In this document: one piece after another, positions 15,935 through 25,631 of the stretch
How the letters are laid out: every line of letters begins with the position of its first letter
How positions within the stretch are numbered: position 1 is the first letter of the stretch
From: Thermithiobacillus tepidarius DSM 3134
GTDB lineage: Bacteria > Pseudomonadota > Gammaproteobacteria > Acidithiobacillales > Thermithiobacillaceae
NCBI RefSeq assembly: GCF_000423825.1
Contig: NZ_AUIS01000014.1
Location: forward strand, 1 to 64,000
DNA: 64,000 nt
Direction of reading: 5' to 3'
The notes under the pieces: model-generated
Seen by the model: only the letters and a program-made list of their open reading frames with translations
What the model was told of the DNA's origin: nothing
Database searches by the model: none
Position numbers and translations under genes: made by a program

Positions 15935-17383
15935 CTAGCCGCCCTGGGTGCCGCCCACAGTCAGGTCACGGATCTTCAGCGTCGGCTGGCCCACGCCCAC
16001 CGGCACCCCCTGGCCTTCCTTGCCGCAGGTGCCCACGCCGCTGTCCAGGGACAGGTCGTTGCCCACCATCTCCACCCGGGTGAGCACGTCCGGCCCGTTG
16101 CCGATCAGCGTGGCGCCCTTGACCGGCCGCGTGACCTTGCCGTCCTCGATGAGATAGGCCTCGCTCGCCGAAAACACGAACTTGCCGCTGGTGATGTCCA
16201 CCTGGCCGCCGCCGAAATTCACCGCGTAGAGCCCGCGCTTGACGCTCTTGATGATCTCGGCGGGATCATGGCTGCCGTTGCGCATGTAGGTGTTGGTCAT
16301 GCGCGGCATGGGCAGGTGGGCGTAGGATTCGCGCCGGCCGTTGCCGGTGGGGGCCACGCCCATCAGGCGGGCGTTCAGGGTATCCTGCATGTAGCCCTTG
16401 AGGATGCCGTCCTCGATCAGCACGGTGCACTGGCTGGGCGTGCCCTCGTCATCGACGTTCAGGCTGCCGCGCCGGCCGGGCAGGGTGCCGTCGTCCACCA
16501 CCGTCACGCCCGGGGCGGCCACCCGCTCGCCGACGCGCCCGGAAAAGGCGCTGGTGCCCTTGCGGTTGAAGTCCCCCTCCAGGCCGTGGCCGATGGCCTC
16601 GTGCAGCAGGATGCCGGGCCAGCCGGGGCCGAGCACCACGTCCATGGACCCGGCCGGCGCCTCGCCGGCGCCCAGGTTGACGATTGCCTGGCGCGCCGCC
16701 TCGCGGGCGTATTCGAGCGCGCGGTCGGCTTCCAGGAAGAACTCGTAGCCCGCCCGCGCGCCGCCGCCCGACGAGCCCTGCTCGCGGCGGCCGTTTTCCT
16801 CGGCGATGGCCACCACGCTCAGGCGCACCAGCGGACGCACGTCGGCGGCCATGCTGCCATCCAGGCGCGCCACCAGCACCGTCTCGAACTTGGCGGCCAG
16901 GCTCGCCATCACCTGGGTGATGCGCGGATCGTAGCGCTTGGCCTCGGCCTCCACCCGTTCCAGCAGGCGGATCTTGTCCTCGTCGGGCAGGGAGGCGAGC
17001 GGGTCCATGGGCTGGTAGAGCGCCAAGCCCTGGCGGCGCTGCCACATCGGCACCCGGCTCTCGGCGCCCTGGCGGCTGATGGCGCGCGCCGCCTCGGCGG
17101 CCTGGGTCAGGGCCGGCAGCACGATCTCGTCCGAGTAGGCGAAGCCCTGGCGCTCGCCGCTGATGGCGCGTACGCCCACCCCCTGCTCGATGGAATGGCT
17201 GCCCGACTTCACCTGCCCTTCCTCCAGGCTGAAGCCCTCGGTGCGGCTGTACTGGAAGTACAGATCGGCATCGTCCAGAGCGCGGTGGGAGAGGGCGGTG
17301 AAGACCTGTTCCAGGGCGGAATCGCTGATCTGCGCCGGTTCCAGGAGGGTGGCGCGGGCCAGTTCGAGAGCGGATGCGGTCAT
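15935..17383 (-). CDS. tldD: TldD-family zinc metalloprotease
   Basis: This is a 482-residue cytoplasmic protease of the TldD/PmbA family. The HEAIGH zinc motif (HExxxH type) lies near residue 260 and the conserved glycine-rich segments [19 protein letters not shown] and [20 protein letters not shown] follow. In E. coli TldD acts with TldE (PmbA) to degrade or mature small peptides such as microcin B17 and CcdA. The ATG at 17383 has AGGAGTTTCC before it; a start at 17518 would add 45 residues foreign to the family. No tldE is in the window. In many proteobacteria tldD follows the nitrilase gene, but here they are about 30 kb apart. Confidence 0.92.
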   Translation of the reverse strand: MTASALELARATLLEPAQISDSALEQVFTALSHRALDDADLYFQYSRTEGFSLEEGQVKSGSHSIEQGVGVRAISGERQGFAYSDEIVLPALTQAAEAARAISRQGAESRVPMWQRRQGLALYQPMDPLASLPDEDKIRLLERVEAEAKRYDPRITQVMASLAAKFETVLVARLDGSMAADVRPLVRLSVVAIAEENGRREQGSSGGGARAGYEFFLEADRALEYAREAARQAIVNLGAGEAPAGSMDVVLGPGWPGILLHEAIGHGLEGDFNRKGTSAFSGRVGERVAAPGVTVVDDGTLPGRRGSLNVDDEGTPSQCTVLIEDGILKGYMQDTLNARLMGVAPTGNGRRESYAHLPMPRMTNTYMRNGSHDPAEIIKSVKRGLYAVNFGGGQVDITSGKFVFSASEAYLIEDGKVTRPVKGATLIGNGPDVLTRVEMVGNDLSLDSGVGTCGKEGQGVPVGVGQPTLKIRDLTVGGTQGG

Positions 17384-17801
17384 GGAAACTCCTGTGCAGG
17401 TGGTGTATGGCTGGAAGCCGGTTCCTCGATCGCGACGGTGGTATGCAGGCCAGGCGCGGCATTGACTGCGGCAATTACCGTGCTGCCCGTCCGGCGGCGT
17501 CGCATGCGAGCCGCGCACGCATCGAGGAAAGAGGGTCTAGCTTAGCACCGGTATGGTGGATCGGGAATCATTGCCGTTTTCGCGGGACCAAAGTTTGGAC
17601 AATGTCGAAGCGATAAAATTTTGCCGGCGGCCCGATCCGTCCTTGTGCGGATAGGCATTTCCCCTCGGTATCTGATTTTATCTTTTTTCGCGCTACAGTC
17701 ATGGCTGCGGCCGCACGCCGGCCGCCTGTAGCGCCTGCCGAGCACGCTCATCCCACGAGCACTTTGCCGACCGGCCACCCCGCGGGTGCCAAGGAGGCGC
17801 C
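17384..17801. other. Divergent intergenic region, tldD / ebo operon
   Basis: These 418 bases separate tldD (minus) from the first gene of the ebo-type operon (plus) and must hold both promoters. The stretch 17560-17700 is AT-rich by local standards (TTTTATCTTTTTTC near 17675), and a 7-base hairpin GCGGCCG/CGGCCGC lies at 17707-17725. No gene and no convincing -35/-10 pair was recognised. Confidence 0.6.
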
Positions 17802-19280
17802 GTGAGCTTGCAGTCCCTGCGCCGCTGGCGTGCGATATGTTTGCTCTTGCTGGGTGCAGCCGGCTTGCTGGCCCTGGCCGGCTGCTACGAAGTGCGCAAG
17901 TCCGCCGGCGGCGGGCAGACGGACTTTACGCCGCCTCGCGTCATCCGCGCCGCCGACGTGGCCGTGCCGCCCGGCTACCGGGTCGAGCCGGTGGCCACCG
18001 GGCTCACCTTTCCCAGCGCCGTGGTCTTCGACGACGCCAACCGGCTCTACGTGGTGGAGGCCGGCTATTCCTACGGCGAGGCCTGGGCCACCCCGCGGCT
18101 GCTGCGATTGGAGCCGGACGGCCGGCAAAGCGTGGTTGCGATCGGCAAGAATCCGCCCTGGACCGGCGTCAGCTTTCATCAGGGGGCCTTTTACATCGCC
18201 GAGGGGGGCCATCTCGGCCGCATCCTGCGCGTGACCCTGGACGGCCGGATCACGCCGCTGGCGGAGGGGCTGCCCAGCCTGGGCGATCACCACACCAACC
18301 GTCCGGTGGTCGGGCCTGACGGCTGGCTGTACTTCTCTCAGGGCACCGTCACCAACGCCGCCGTGGTCGGCCCGGACAACGCCGAGTTCGGCTGGCTCAA
18401 GCGCTATCCCGATTTTCACGACATCCCGTGCCGCGACGTGACGCTCGCGGGCCGCAATTTCGAAAGCGACAACCCGCTCACCGCCGACCCCGAAGATCGC
18501 GTGAGCACCGGCGCCTTCTCGTCCTTCGGCACCCGGACGGCTCCGGGGCAGGTGATCCGCGGCCGGGTGCCGTGCAGCGGGGCGATCATGCGCGTGTCCC
18601 TCGCCGGCGGCCAGCCGGAGCTGGTGGCCTGGGGGCTGCGCAACCCCTTCGGCCTGGCCTTCGCCCCGGACGGTCGGCTCTTCACCACCGAAAACGCCTT
18701 CGACAACCGCGGCAGCCGCCCGGTCTTCGCCGCTCCCGACGTGCTGTGGGCGGTGGTGCCGGGTACCTGGTACGGCTGGCCCGACTTCGCCGGCGGCATG
18801 CCCGTGATCGATCCGCGCTTCAAGCCGCGCGGCAAGGCGCAGCCACGGTTCCTGCTGGCCCGGCACCCCAACCGCCCGCCGCGGCCGGCCGCCCTTCTCG
18901 GCGTGCACTCCTCCTCCAACGGCCTCGATTTCTCCCGCAATCCCGCCTTCGGCTACGTGGGCCAGGCCTTCATCGCCCAATTCGGCGACATGGCCCCGAA
19001 TGTGGACAAGGTGCTGCACCCGGTCGGCTTCAAGGTGGTCCGGGTGGACGTGAACAAGGGGGTGATCGAGGATTTCCTGGTCAACCGGGGCAAGCAGAAC
19101 GGTCCCGCCTCGCGCATCGGCGGCGCGGGCATCGAGCGGCCGGTGGACGTGCGCTTCGACCAGGCCGGCACGGCGCTCTACGTGGTGGATTTCGGCGTCA
19201 TGACCATGGGCCGGCACGGTCCCGAGCCGCGCCCGGGCACCGGCGTGCTGTGGCGGGTAGTGCGCGATGCCGGCCAGTGA
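17802..19280 (+). CDS. Sorbosone-dehydrogenase-like beta-propeller lipoprotein
   Basis: The 492-residue lipoprotein has a signal peptide ending in the lipobox LALAGC (Cys28). The rest is a six-bladed propeller of the glucose/sorbosone dehydrogenase type, with repeated DNA..LYVVEAG, HTNRPVVGPDGWLYFSQG, WGLRNPFGLAFAPDGRLFTTEN and GFKVVRVDV segments. Soluble relatives use PQQ to oxidise sugars in the periplasm; whether PQQ ligands are kept here cannot be judged by eye. The GTG start has AAGGAGG upstream. A cytochrome c lipoprotein follows 20 bases later as a plausible electron acceptor, then the ebo genes. The N-terminus before the propeller is short, so the protein sits close to the membrane. 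Confidence 0.85.
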   Translation: MSLQSLRRWRAICLLLLGAAGLLALAGCYEVRKSAGGGQTDFTPPRVIRAADVAVPPGYRVEPVATGLTFPSAVVFDDANRLYVVEAGYSYGEAWATPRLLRLEPDGRQSVVAIGKNPPWTGVSFHQGAFYIAEGGHLGRILRVTLDGRITPLAEGLPSLGDHHTNRPVVGPDGWLYFSQGTVTNAAVVGPDNAEFGWLKRYPDFHDIPCRDVTLAGRNFESDNPLTADPEDRVSTGAFSSFGTRTAPGQVIRGRVPCSGAIMRVSLAGGQPELVAWGLRNPFGLAFAPDGRLFTTENAFDNRGSRPVFAAPDVLWAVVPGTWYGWPDFAGGMPVIDPRFKPRGKAQPRFLLARHPNRPPRPAALLGVHSSSNGLDFSRNPAFGYVGQAFIAQFGDMAPNVDKVLHPVGFKVVRVDVNKGVIEDFLVNRGKQNGPASRIGGAGIERPVDVRFDQAGTALYVVDFGVMTMGRHGPEPRPGTGVLWRVVRDAGQ

Positions 19281-19300
19281 GCGGCGGACAGGAGGCGCAG

Positions 19301-19657
19301 ATGCGACGGAATCTTCTTGCAACGGCAGTCCTGCTGGGGCTGGCGCTGTTGCAGATCGGCTGTTCCACCGCGCGCCGGGGCGAGGCGCTCGGCATGCCGG
19401 TGGCCCTCGGCACCCCCGCCGAGGCGCGTGGCCAGCAGGTCTTCATGCAGCACTGCCAGCAATGTCACCCGGGCGGCGCCGGCGGCCTGGGCCCGGCGCT
19501 CAACGACAAGCCGCTGCCGGGCTTCATGATCCGCCTGCAGGTGCGCAACGGCCTGGGCGCCATGCCGGCCTTTTCGGAGCGGCAGATCGCGCCTGCCGAG
19601 CTGGACGACCTGATCGCCTATTTGAAGGCGCTGCGGCGGGCCGGGCGCGACGCATGA
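19301..19657 (+). CDS. Small c-type cytochrome lipoprotein
   Basis: This 118-residue protein has a lipoprotein signal (LLQIGC, Cys21) and one haem c site, CQQCH at 52-56. A likely axial methionine is in LGAMPAFS near residue 90, and the C-terminal helix LDDLIAYLKALR is typical of class I cytochromes c. GGAGGCGCAG precedes the ATG. It lies 20 bases after the propeller dehydrogenase and 34 bases before the prenyltransferase gene, so the pair form a periplasmic redox unit within the ebo operon (inference from order). Confidence 0.88.
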   Translation: MRRNLLATAVLLGLALLQIGCSTARRGEALGMPVALGTPAEARGQQVFMQHCQQCHPGGAGGLGPALNDKPLPGFMIRLQVRNGLGAMPAFSERQIAPAELDDLIAYLKALRRAGRDA

Positions 19658-19691
19658 CGGGCCGGACCGGACGGCGCGGGAACGGGGCTGG

Positions 19692-20594
19692 ATGAAGCAG
19701 TCCGTGGGAGTGCGCGGGCCGGCGCGCCTGGCTTGGCGGCCTTACCTGCAACTGCTGCGCCTGCCGAATCTGCCGACGGCGGCCGCCGACGTGCTGGCCG
19801 GCTATGCGGTGGCGGGCCTGCCGGGCACCGGAGCGCTGCTCTGGCTGCTGCCCGCCGGTTTGGCGCTCTACGCCGGGGGCGTGGTGCTCAACGATGCCCA
19901 TGATGCCGCGCTCGATGCCGTGGAGCGTCCCGAGCGGCCCATCCCCAGCGGCCAGATCGGCCGCGGCCGCGCCTTCGCCCTCGGCTACGCGCTGCTGGGG
20001 ATCGGCGTGGCGGCCGCCTTTGCCGCGGGAAGCGTCAGCGGCCGGATCGCCATGCTCCTCGCCGCGGCGGTGCTGCTCTACGACGCCTGGAGCAAGCACC
20101 GGCCGCTGTGGGGCGCGCTCAACATGGGCGCCTGCCGGGGCCTCAACCTGCTGCTCGGGGTGAGCGCGGCACCCGCGCTGCTGGGCGAGCGCTGGCACCT
20201 GGCCCTGCTGCCGCTGGCCTACGTGGCCGCCATCACCGCCGTCAGCCGCGGCGAGGTGCACGGCGGCAGACGCGCCACCGGTGCGCTGGCGCTCGGACTT
20301 TTGTACGCGGTGCTCCTGGGTCTGCTGGCCATAGCCTGGAGCCCCGCCGTCAGCGGCTGGGCCCTGCTGCCCTTCCTGCTGCTCTTGATGTTCCGGGTGC
20401 TGCCGCCCTTCTGGCGCGCCTATCTGCAGCCGCAGCCGGGCCCCATCCGGCGGGCCGTGCAGGCCGGGGTGCTGTCGCTGATCGTGCTGGATGCGGCCAT
20501 TGCCGCCGGCCATGGCGGGTTGCTCTACGGCTTGGCGCTGCTGGCCCTGCTGCCCTTGTCCCTGCTGGCGGCCCGCACCTTTGCGGTGACCTGA
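19692..20594 (+). CDS. eboC: UbiA-family prenyltransferase, EboC-like
   Basis: A 300-residue polytopic membrane protein of the UbiA superfamily. The first aspartate-rich motif is in VVLNDAHDAALDAVERPERPIPSG (Asn-Asp...Asp), and the second, weaker one is in LLYDAWSKH. UbiA enzymes transfer prenyl groups to aromatic or other acceptors in the membrane. The combination with a dehydroquinate-synthase homologue, a TatD hydrolase, a TIM-barrel protein and an alkaline-phosphatase-superfamily enzyme downstream identifies it as EboC of the ebo cluster, known from scytonemin-making cyanobacteria and from Pseudomonas (edb genes). The substrate is unknown. Confidence 0.85.
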   Translation: MKQSVGVRGPARLAWRPYLQLLRLPNLPTAAADVLAGYAVAGLPGTGALLWLLPAGLALYAGGVVLNDAHDAALDAVERPERPIPSGQIGRGRAFALGYALLGIGVAAAFAAGSVSGRIAMLLAAAVLLYDAWSKHRPLWGALNMGACRGLNLLLGVSAAPALLGERWHLALLPLAYVAAITAVSRGEVHGGRRATGALALGLLYAVLLGLLAIAWSPAVSGWALLPFLLLLMFRVLPPFWRAYLQPQPGPIRRAVQAGVLSLIVLDAAIAAGHGGLLYGLALLALLPLSLLAARTFAVT

Positions 20595-20603
20595 GGAGCT
20601 TTT

Positions 20604-21818
20604 ATGCACGTCATTCGGCAAGAGATCCAAGTCACCTTCAGCTACGCCGTCTACGGCACCGCCGATCTGTTCGCGCCGGGCAATCCGCTGCTGCGCGACG
20701 TGGTGGCCGCCGACGCGGCGGAGCTGCCCAAAAAGCTGCTCTTCGTCGTGGATCGCGGCGTGCAGCGCCACCATCCGCAGCTCCTGCGCGCCATCGCGGA
20801 CTACTGCCGCGCCCACGCCGATGCCCTTGCCTTGGCCCGTGCGCCGCTGCTGGCGGAGGGCGGCGAGGCGGCCAAGAACGATGCGCGCCAGGTGACGGCC
20901 GTGCTCGAGGCCATCCACGCCGCCGGCCTGTGCCGGCACGCCTACGTGGTGGCCGTGGGCGGCGGGGCGGTGCTCGATGCCGTCGGCTACGCGGCCGCCA
21001 CCGCGCACCGCGGGGTGCGGCTGATCCGCGTGCCCACCACGGTGCTGGCCCAGTGCGATGCGGCGGTAGGCGTGAAAAACGGCATCAACGCCTTCGGCAA
21101 GAAGAATTTCCTCGGCACCTTCGCGCCGCCCTGCGCGGTGATCAACGACGCCGGCTTTCTGCACACCCTGTCCGCGCGCGACTGGCGGGCGGGCATGGCC
21201 GAGGCGGTGAAGGTGGCCCTGCTCAAGGATCCGGTCTTCTTCGCCTATCTGGAGCAGCACGCGACGGATCTGGCGGCGCGCGACATGCGCGCCATGGAAA
21301 AACTGATCCGCCGCTGCGCCGAGCTGCATCTGGAGCACATCGCCGGCAACGGCGACCCCTTCGAGCTCGGCTCCTCGCGGCCGTTGGACCACGGCCACTG
21401 GTCCGCCCACAAGCTGGAGCAGTTGAGCGGCTACGCCCTGCGCCACGGCGAGGCGGTGGCCATCGGCATCGCCCTCGACGCCACCTACGCCCACCTTTCC
21501 GGCGCCCTGAGCCTGCGTGCCTGGCGGCGCATCCTGCACCTGCTCGCCGCCCTGGGCTTCGCCCTCTGGACCCCCGAGCTGGGCCGCCATCTGGACGCAC
21601 CCATGCATCCGCAGAGCATCTTCGCCGGCTTGGCCGAATTCCGCGAGCACCTGGGCGGCCGGCTCACCATCACGCTGCTGCAGGACATCGGTCGGCCCTT
21701 CGAGGTGCACGAGATGGACTTCAAGCTGCTCGCCGACGCCACCGCCCTGCTGCACGCCAGCCACACCGACCTGCAAGGAGGCAACGCATGGATTTCCAAG
21801 CTGGCACATGCCCGCTGA
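20604..21818 (+). CDS. eboD: 3-dehydroquinate synthase homologue, EboD-like
   Basis: The 404-residue protein belongs to the sugar-phosphate cyclase superfamily. [18 protein letters not shown] is the NAD-binding loop, [21 protein letters not shown] the substrate loop, and [12 protein letters not shown] with [14 protein letters not shown] carry the metal-binding histidines. It differs from housekeeping AroB in loop sequences and length and lies in the ebo cluster, so it is taken as EboD rather than AroB. A cyclitol-forming reaction is likely; the product is unknown. It starts 9 bases after eboC (GAGGAGC before the ATG) and overlaps the next gene by 31 bases. Confidence 0.85.
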   Translation: MHVIRQEIQVTFSYAVYGTADLFAPGNPLLRDVVAADAAELPKKLLFVVDRGVQRHHPQLLRAIADYCRAHADALALARAPLLAEGGEAAKNDARQVTAVLEAIHAAGLCRHAYVVAVGGGAVLDAVGYAAATAHRGVRLIRVPTTVLAQCDAAVGVKNGINAFGKKNFLGTFAPPCAVINDAGFLHTLSARDWRAGMAEAVKVALLKDPVFFAYLEQHATDLAARDMRAMEKLIRRCAELHLEHIAGNGDPFELGSSRPLDHGHWSAHKLEQLSGYALRHGEAVAIGIALDATYAHLSGALSLRAWRRILHLLAALGFALWTPELGRHLDAPMHPQSIFAGLAEFREHLGGRLTITLLQDIGRPFEVHEMDFKLLADATALLHASHTDLQGGNAWISKLAHAR

Positions 21819-22102
21819 CCCGCCGGCAACTGGCGGACACCTATTTCATCGAGAACCGCACCCGCATCCTGGAGATCGCCGCTTTCCTGGACCGCCTGGA
21901 TCGCGCCGCCGACGGCAGCGGCGACGAAGACTTCCGCATCCAGGCCCTGCGCGAGGCCCTGCGGGCGCTGAGCAGCCCGACGCCCGGCCGCGTGCAGGCC
22001 ATCCAGATGCTATTCAGCGATCCGGACCTGTCGCTGCTGGACATGCTCGACCAGAAGAGCGCCGACGGGGCCCCCGCGCCGCGCCGCTCGGGGGTGGCGT
22101 GA
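21788..22102 (+). CDS. Small unknown protein in the ebo cluster
   Basis: This 104-residue cytoplasmic protein belongs to no family I can name. It is mainly helical and charged ([36 protein letters not shown]) and has a loose, alanine/proline-rich tail. AAGGAG lies 7 bases before the ATG. The gene overlaps the eboD homologue by 31 bases and the TatD gene by one base (TGATG), so it is clearly a real, coupled gene. It is much shorter than EboA proteins and does not resemble them. Confidence 0.75.
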   Translation: MDFQAGTCPLTRRQLADTYFIENRTRILEIAAFLDRLDRAADGSGDEDFRIQALREALRALSSPTPGRVQAIQMLFSDPDLSLLDMLDQKSADGAPAPRRSGVA

Positions 22103-22911
22103 TGGACTACATCGACATGCACGCCCACATGGTGTCGCGCACCACCGACGACTACCAGCGCATGGCCATGGCCGGCTGCGTGGCCGTGACCGAGCCGGCC
22201 TTCTGGCCCGGCTTCGACCGCCGCTCGGCGGACGGCTTCGAGGACTACTTCGAGCAGCTCACCGACTTCGAGCCCAGGCGCGCCGCGCGCCACGGCATCC
22301 GCCACTACACCTGGCTCTGCCTCAACCCCAAGGAGGGCGAGGACCGTGCCCTGGCGCGCGAGGTGCTGCGCCGCATTCCCGCCTATCTGGAGCGCCCCAG
22401 CGTGCTCGGCATCGGCGAGATCGGCCTCAACCGCGTCACCCGCAACGAGCTGGCCACCTTCAAGGACCACCTCGACCTCGCCGTGGCCCACGACCAGCTC
22501 ATCCTCATCCACACCCCGCACCTGGAGGACAAGTACAAGGGCACGGCGGTCATCATCGAGACCCTGCTGGCCGACCCGCGCATCCAGCCCGGCCGGGTGC
22601 TGATCGATCACGCCGAGGAGCACACCATCGGCATGATCCTCGACAACGGCTTCTGGTGCGGCATCACCCTCTATCCGCAGACCAAGGCCTCGCCCGAGCG
22701 CGCCGCCGACATGATCGAGCTGCACGGCCCCGAGCGCGTCTGCGTCAACTCGGCCTGCGACTGGGGCAGCAGCGACCCGCTGGCGGTGCCCGCCTTCATC
22801 CTGGAGATGCGCCGGCGCGGCCATGGCGATGCCCTGATCCGCCAAGTGGTCCACGGCAATCCCGCCGCCTTCCTGAGCCAGACTCCCAAGTTCCGGCTCG
22901 ACGGACAGTGA
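22102..22911 (+). CDS. eboB: TatD-like metal-dependent hydrolase, EboB-like
   Basis: The 269-residue TIM-barrel hydrolase has the metal motif DMHAHM at 5-10, the conserved GIGEIGLN near 116 (Glu ligand), LIHTPH near 141 and LIDHAEEH near 172. These are the usual ligand positions of the TatD/amidohydrolase superfamily. TatD proteins are metal-dependent nucleases or hydrolases; EboB members are a distinct clade of unknown substrate. It starts inside the stop codon of the previous gene and is followed 8 bases later by the TIM-barrel gene. Confidence 0.85.
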   Translation: MDYIDMHAHMVSRTTDDYQRMAMAGCVAVTEPAFWPGFDRRSADGFEDYFEQLTDFEPRRAARHGIRHYTWLCLNPKEGEDRALAREVLRRIPAYLERPSVLGIGEIGLNRVTRNELATFKDHLDLAVAHDQLILIHTPHLEDKYKGTAVIIETLLADPRIQPGRVLIDHAEEHTIGMILDNGFWCGITLYPQTKASPERAADMIELHGPERVCVNSACDWGSSDPLAVPAFILEMRRRGHGDALIRQVVHGNPAAFLSQTPKFRLDGQ

Positions 22912-22919
22912 GGCAGCGT

Positions 22920-24155
22920 ATGCAGATCGGCGCCGCGCACCTGACCTACTGCAGCAACATCCACCCCGGCAGCGGCTGGGACACGGTCTTCGCCAACCTG
23001 CGCGCGCACGTGCCCCGGCTCAAGGCCCGCCTCGCCCCGCAGGCTCCCTTCGGGCTGGGCCTGCGCCTGTCCAGCCGCGAGAGCGAGGAGCTGCTCGCCG
23101 CCGGCCGCCTGGCGCAGTTCCAGGATTTCCTGCAGGAACACGGTCTCTACGTCTTCACCCTGAACGGCTTTCCCTACGGCGCCTTCCACGGCCAGGCGGT
23201 CAAGGCGGCGGTCTTCGCTCCCGACTGGCGCGACCCGGCGCGGCGCGACTATACCCTGCGGCTGGCCGCGATCCTGGCGGCGCTGCTGCCCGACGGCGTG
23301 GAAGGCGGCATCTCCACCGTGCCGCTGTCCTACAAGCCGTGGCTGGCGGGCGCCGGCGAGGAGGCCTGGCTGGCCATGGTCCGCCATCTGGTGGAGATCA
23401 CGACGGCGCTGGCGCGGGAGCGCGAGCGCAGCGGCCGGCTCATCCACCTGGACCTCGAGCCGGAGCCGGACGGCCTGCTGGAGCACAGCCGCGAGGTGCT
23501 GCGCTTCTATCAGGATTGGCTGCTGCCCCACGGCGGCCGGCTGCTGGCCGAGCGCCTGGGCGTCACCCGCGACGCCGCCCGCGACCTGCTCCTGCAGCAC
23601 ATCCAGGTCTGCCTCGATGCCTGCCACCTGGCGGTCGAGTACGAGGACCCCCTGGCTGCCCTGGCGCGCTTCGCGCTGGCCGGCATCCGCGTCGGCAAGG
23701 CGCAGCTCAGCGCCGCCCTGCGCGTGCCCCTGCCCGCCGACCGGCAGCGGCGCGCGCGCATCGCCCGGCAGCTGGCCCCCTTCGCCGAATCCACCTACCT
23801 GCACCAAGTGATCGAGGAACGGGCGGACGGCACCCTGCGCCACTACCCGGACCTGGGCGCGGCGCTGCCCGCCATCCATGCGCCCGCCGCCCGCCAGTGG
23901 CGCATCCATTTCCACGTGCCCGTCTTCCTGGCGCGCTACGGGCTCTTCCACTCCACCCGCGAAGCGCTGCAGCGGCTGCTGGCCTGCCAGCAGCGCACCG
24001 CCTTCACCCGGCACCTGGAAATCGAGACCTACACCTGGGACGTCCTGCCCCCGGCCCTCAAGCTGGACCTGAGCGACTCCATCGAGCGCGAATACCGCTG
24101 GGTGCTCGGCGTCCTGCAGGCGCCGCACGGGCTGGCGGTGCCGGCCGCCTCCTGA
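22920..24155 (+). CDS. eboE: Xylose-isomerase-like TIM barrel protein, EboE-like
   Basis: The 411 residues fit the EboE family, which has a xylose-isomerase/endonuclease-IV-type TIM barrel. The start is MQIGAAHLTYCSNIHPGSGWD. Candidate metal ligands are in LIHLDLEPEPDG (Glu), VCLDACHLAVEYE (Asp, His) and WRIHFHVPVF (two His). Family members bind divalent metals and act on sugars or sugar-like compounds; the substrate here is unknown. The ATG at 22920 is preceded by GTGAGGCAGC, and the gene is 8 bases from eboB and 10 from the next gene. Confidence 0.83.
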   Translation: MQIGAAHLTYCSNIHPGSGWDTVFANLRAHVPRLKARLAPQAPFGLGLRLSSRESEELLAAGRLAQFQDFLQEHGLYVFTLNGFPYGAFHGQAVKAAVFAPDWRDPARRDYTLRLAAILAALLPDGVEGGISTVPLSYKPWLAGAGEEAWLAMVRHLVEITTALARERERSGRLIHLDLEPEPDGLLEHSREVLRFYQDWLLPHGGRLLAERLGVTRDAARDLLLQHIQVCLDACHLAVEYEDPLAALARFALAGIRVGKAQLSAALRVPLPADRQRRARIARQLAPFAESTYLHQVIEERADGTLRHYPDLGAALPAIHAPAARQWRIHFHVPVFLARYGLFHSTREALQRLLACQQRTAFTRHLEIETYTWDVLPPALKLDLSDSIEREYRWVLGVLQAPHGLAVPAAS

Positions 24156-24165
24156 GGCCATCACC

Positions 24166-25578
24166 ATGCGCAAGACCGTCGTCCTCAATGTCGTCGGCCT
24201 CAGCCCCCGGCTCCTGGGGCCGGCCACCCCGCGCCTCAGCGCCTGGGCCCGGCAGGGGCGGGTGGCCACGGTACAGGCCGTGACGCCCGCCGTGACCTGC
24301 GCCGCCCAGGCCACCTATCTCACCGGCGTCTACCCGGATGCGCACGGCATCGTCGGCAACGGCTGGTATTTCCGCGACGAGGCCGAGGTGAAGTTCTGGC
24401 GCCAGTCCAACCGCCTCGTGCAGGCGCCCAAGCTCTGGGAGCGGGCGCGCGTCCTCGATCCCGACTTCACCTGCGCCAATCTCTTCTGGTGGTACAACAT
24501 GCACTCGTCCGTGGACTACAGCGTCACCCCGCGGCCCATGTACCCGGCGGACGGCCGCAAGATCCCGGACCTCTACACCCAGCCCGCCGGCCTGCGCGAC
24601 ATGCTGCAGCAGCAACTGGGCCGCTTCCCGCTCTTCGACTTCTGGGGCCCGAAGAGCTCCATCCGCTCCAGCCGCTGGATCGCCGACGCCGCCCTGTGGG
24701 TGGACCGCCACTGCAATCCCACCCTGAGCCTCGTCTACCTGCCGCACCTGGACTACGCCTTGCAACGCCGGGGTCCCGACAGCGAGGCCGTCGCCGATGA
24801 CCTGCGCGCCATCGACGCCGTCTGCGGCGACCTGATCGAGCACTTCGAGGCCCAGGGCACCCAGGTCATCGTGCTCTCGGAATACGGCATCACGCCCGTT
24901 TCCCGGCCCATCCACCTCAACCGCATCCTGCGCGAGCACGGCCTTGTGGCCGTGCGCGAGGAACTGGGGCGGGAGCTCCTGGATGCCGGCGCGAGCGCCG
25001 CCTTCGCCGTCGCCGACCACCAGATCGCCCACGTCTACCTCAATGAACCCGAGCGCCTGGACCAAGTGCAGCGCCTGCTGGAGGCCACCCCCGGCGTCGA
25101 GCGCATCCTCGACCAGGCCGGCAAGCAGAACGCCCGCCTGAATCATCCTCGCGCCGGCGACCTGGTCGCCATCGCCGCGCCCGATGCCTGGTTCACCTAC
25201 TACTACTGGCTGGACGACCGGCACGCCCCCGACTTCGCCCGCACCGTGGACATCCACCGCAAGCCCGGCTACGACCCGGCGGAACTCTTCCTCGACCCCG
25301 ACCTGCGCTTTCCGCGGCTCAAGATCGGCCTGAAGCTCGCCCGCAAGGCCCTGGGCATGCGCTATCTCATGGACGTGATCCCGCTCGACGCCAGCCTCGT
25401 CAAGGGCTCCCACGGCCGCCCCACCGACCAGGCCGAAGACGGCCCCCTCTTCATGACCCGCCAAGCGGAGCTGCTGGAAGCCGACCACATCCCCACGCAC
25501 GCCGTGCACGACCTGCTCCTGGCGCATCTGGGCGCGGTTGCTGGGATAGGGCAGGGGAGGCGGGTGCGGAGCGGCTGA
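24166..25578 (+). CDS. eboF: Alkaline-phosphatase-superfamily phosphodiesterase, EboF-like
   Basis: The 470-residue enzyme is of the nucleotide pyrophosphatase/phosphodiesterase type. VTPAVTCAAQATYLTG holds the probable nucleophile Thr, HGIVGNGWYF follows, YLPHLDYALQRRGPDS carries metal ligands and IVLSEYGITPV and KGSHGRPT the C-terminal ones. No signal peptide is visible, so it is probably cytoplasmic. It is the last gene of the ebo operon and converges with tolC (53 bases apart). Relatives in other ebo clusters are annotated as EboF or nucleotide pyrophosphatase; the natural substrate is unknown. Confidence 0.85.
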   Translation: MRKTVVLNVVGLSPRLLGPATPRLSAWARQGRVATVQAVTPAVTCAAQATYLTGVYPDAHGIVGNGWYFRDEAEVKFWRQSNRLVQAPKLWERARVLDPDFTCANLFWWYNMHSSVDYSVTPRPMYPADGRKIPDLYTQPAGLRDMLQQQLGRFPLFDFWGPKSSIRSSRWIADAALWVDRHCNPTLSLVYLPHLDYALQRRGPDSEAVADDLRAIDAVCGDLIEHFEAQGTQVIVLSEYGITPVSRPIHLNRILREHGLVAVREELGRELLDAGASAAFAVADHQIAHVYLNEPERLDQVQRLLEATPGVERILDQAGKQNARLNHPRAGDLVAIAAPDAWFTYYYWLDDRHAPDFARTVDIHRKPGYDPAELFLDPDLRFPRLKIGLKLARKALGMRYLMDVIPLDASLVKGSHGRPTDQAEDGPLFMTRQAELLEADHIPTHAVHDLLLAHLGAVAGIGQGRRVRSG

Positions 25579-25631
25579 GGCGGTCCTCGCCAGCGGACCC
25601 GGCATGGCGCCGCGGGCCATTCATCAGCGAT

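Noticed and set aside
20604-21818. Housekeeping 3-dehydroquinate synthase (aroB)
   Set aside because: Loop sequences and the ebo context differ from AroB, and no other shikimate gene is nearby.
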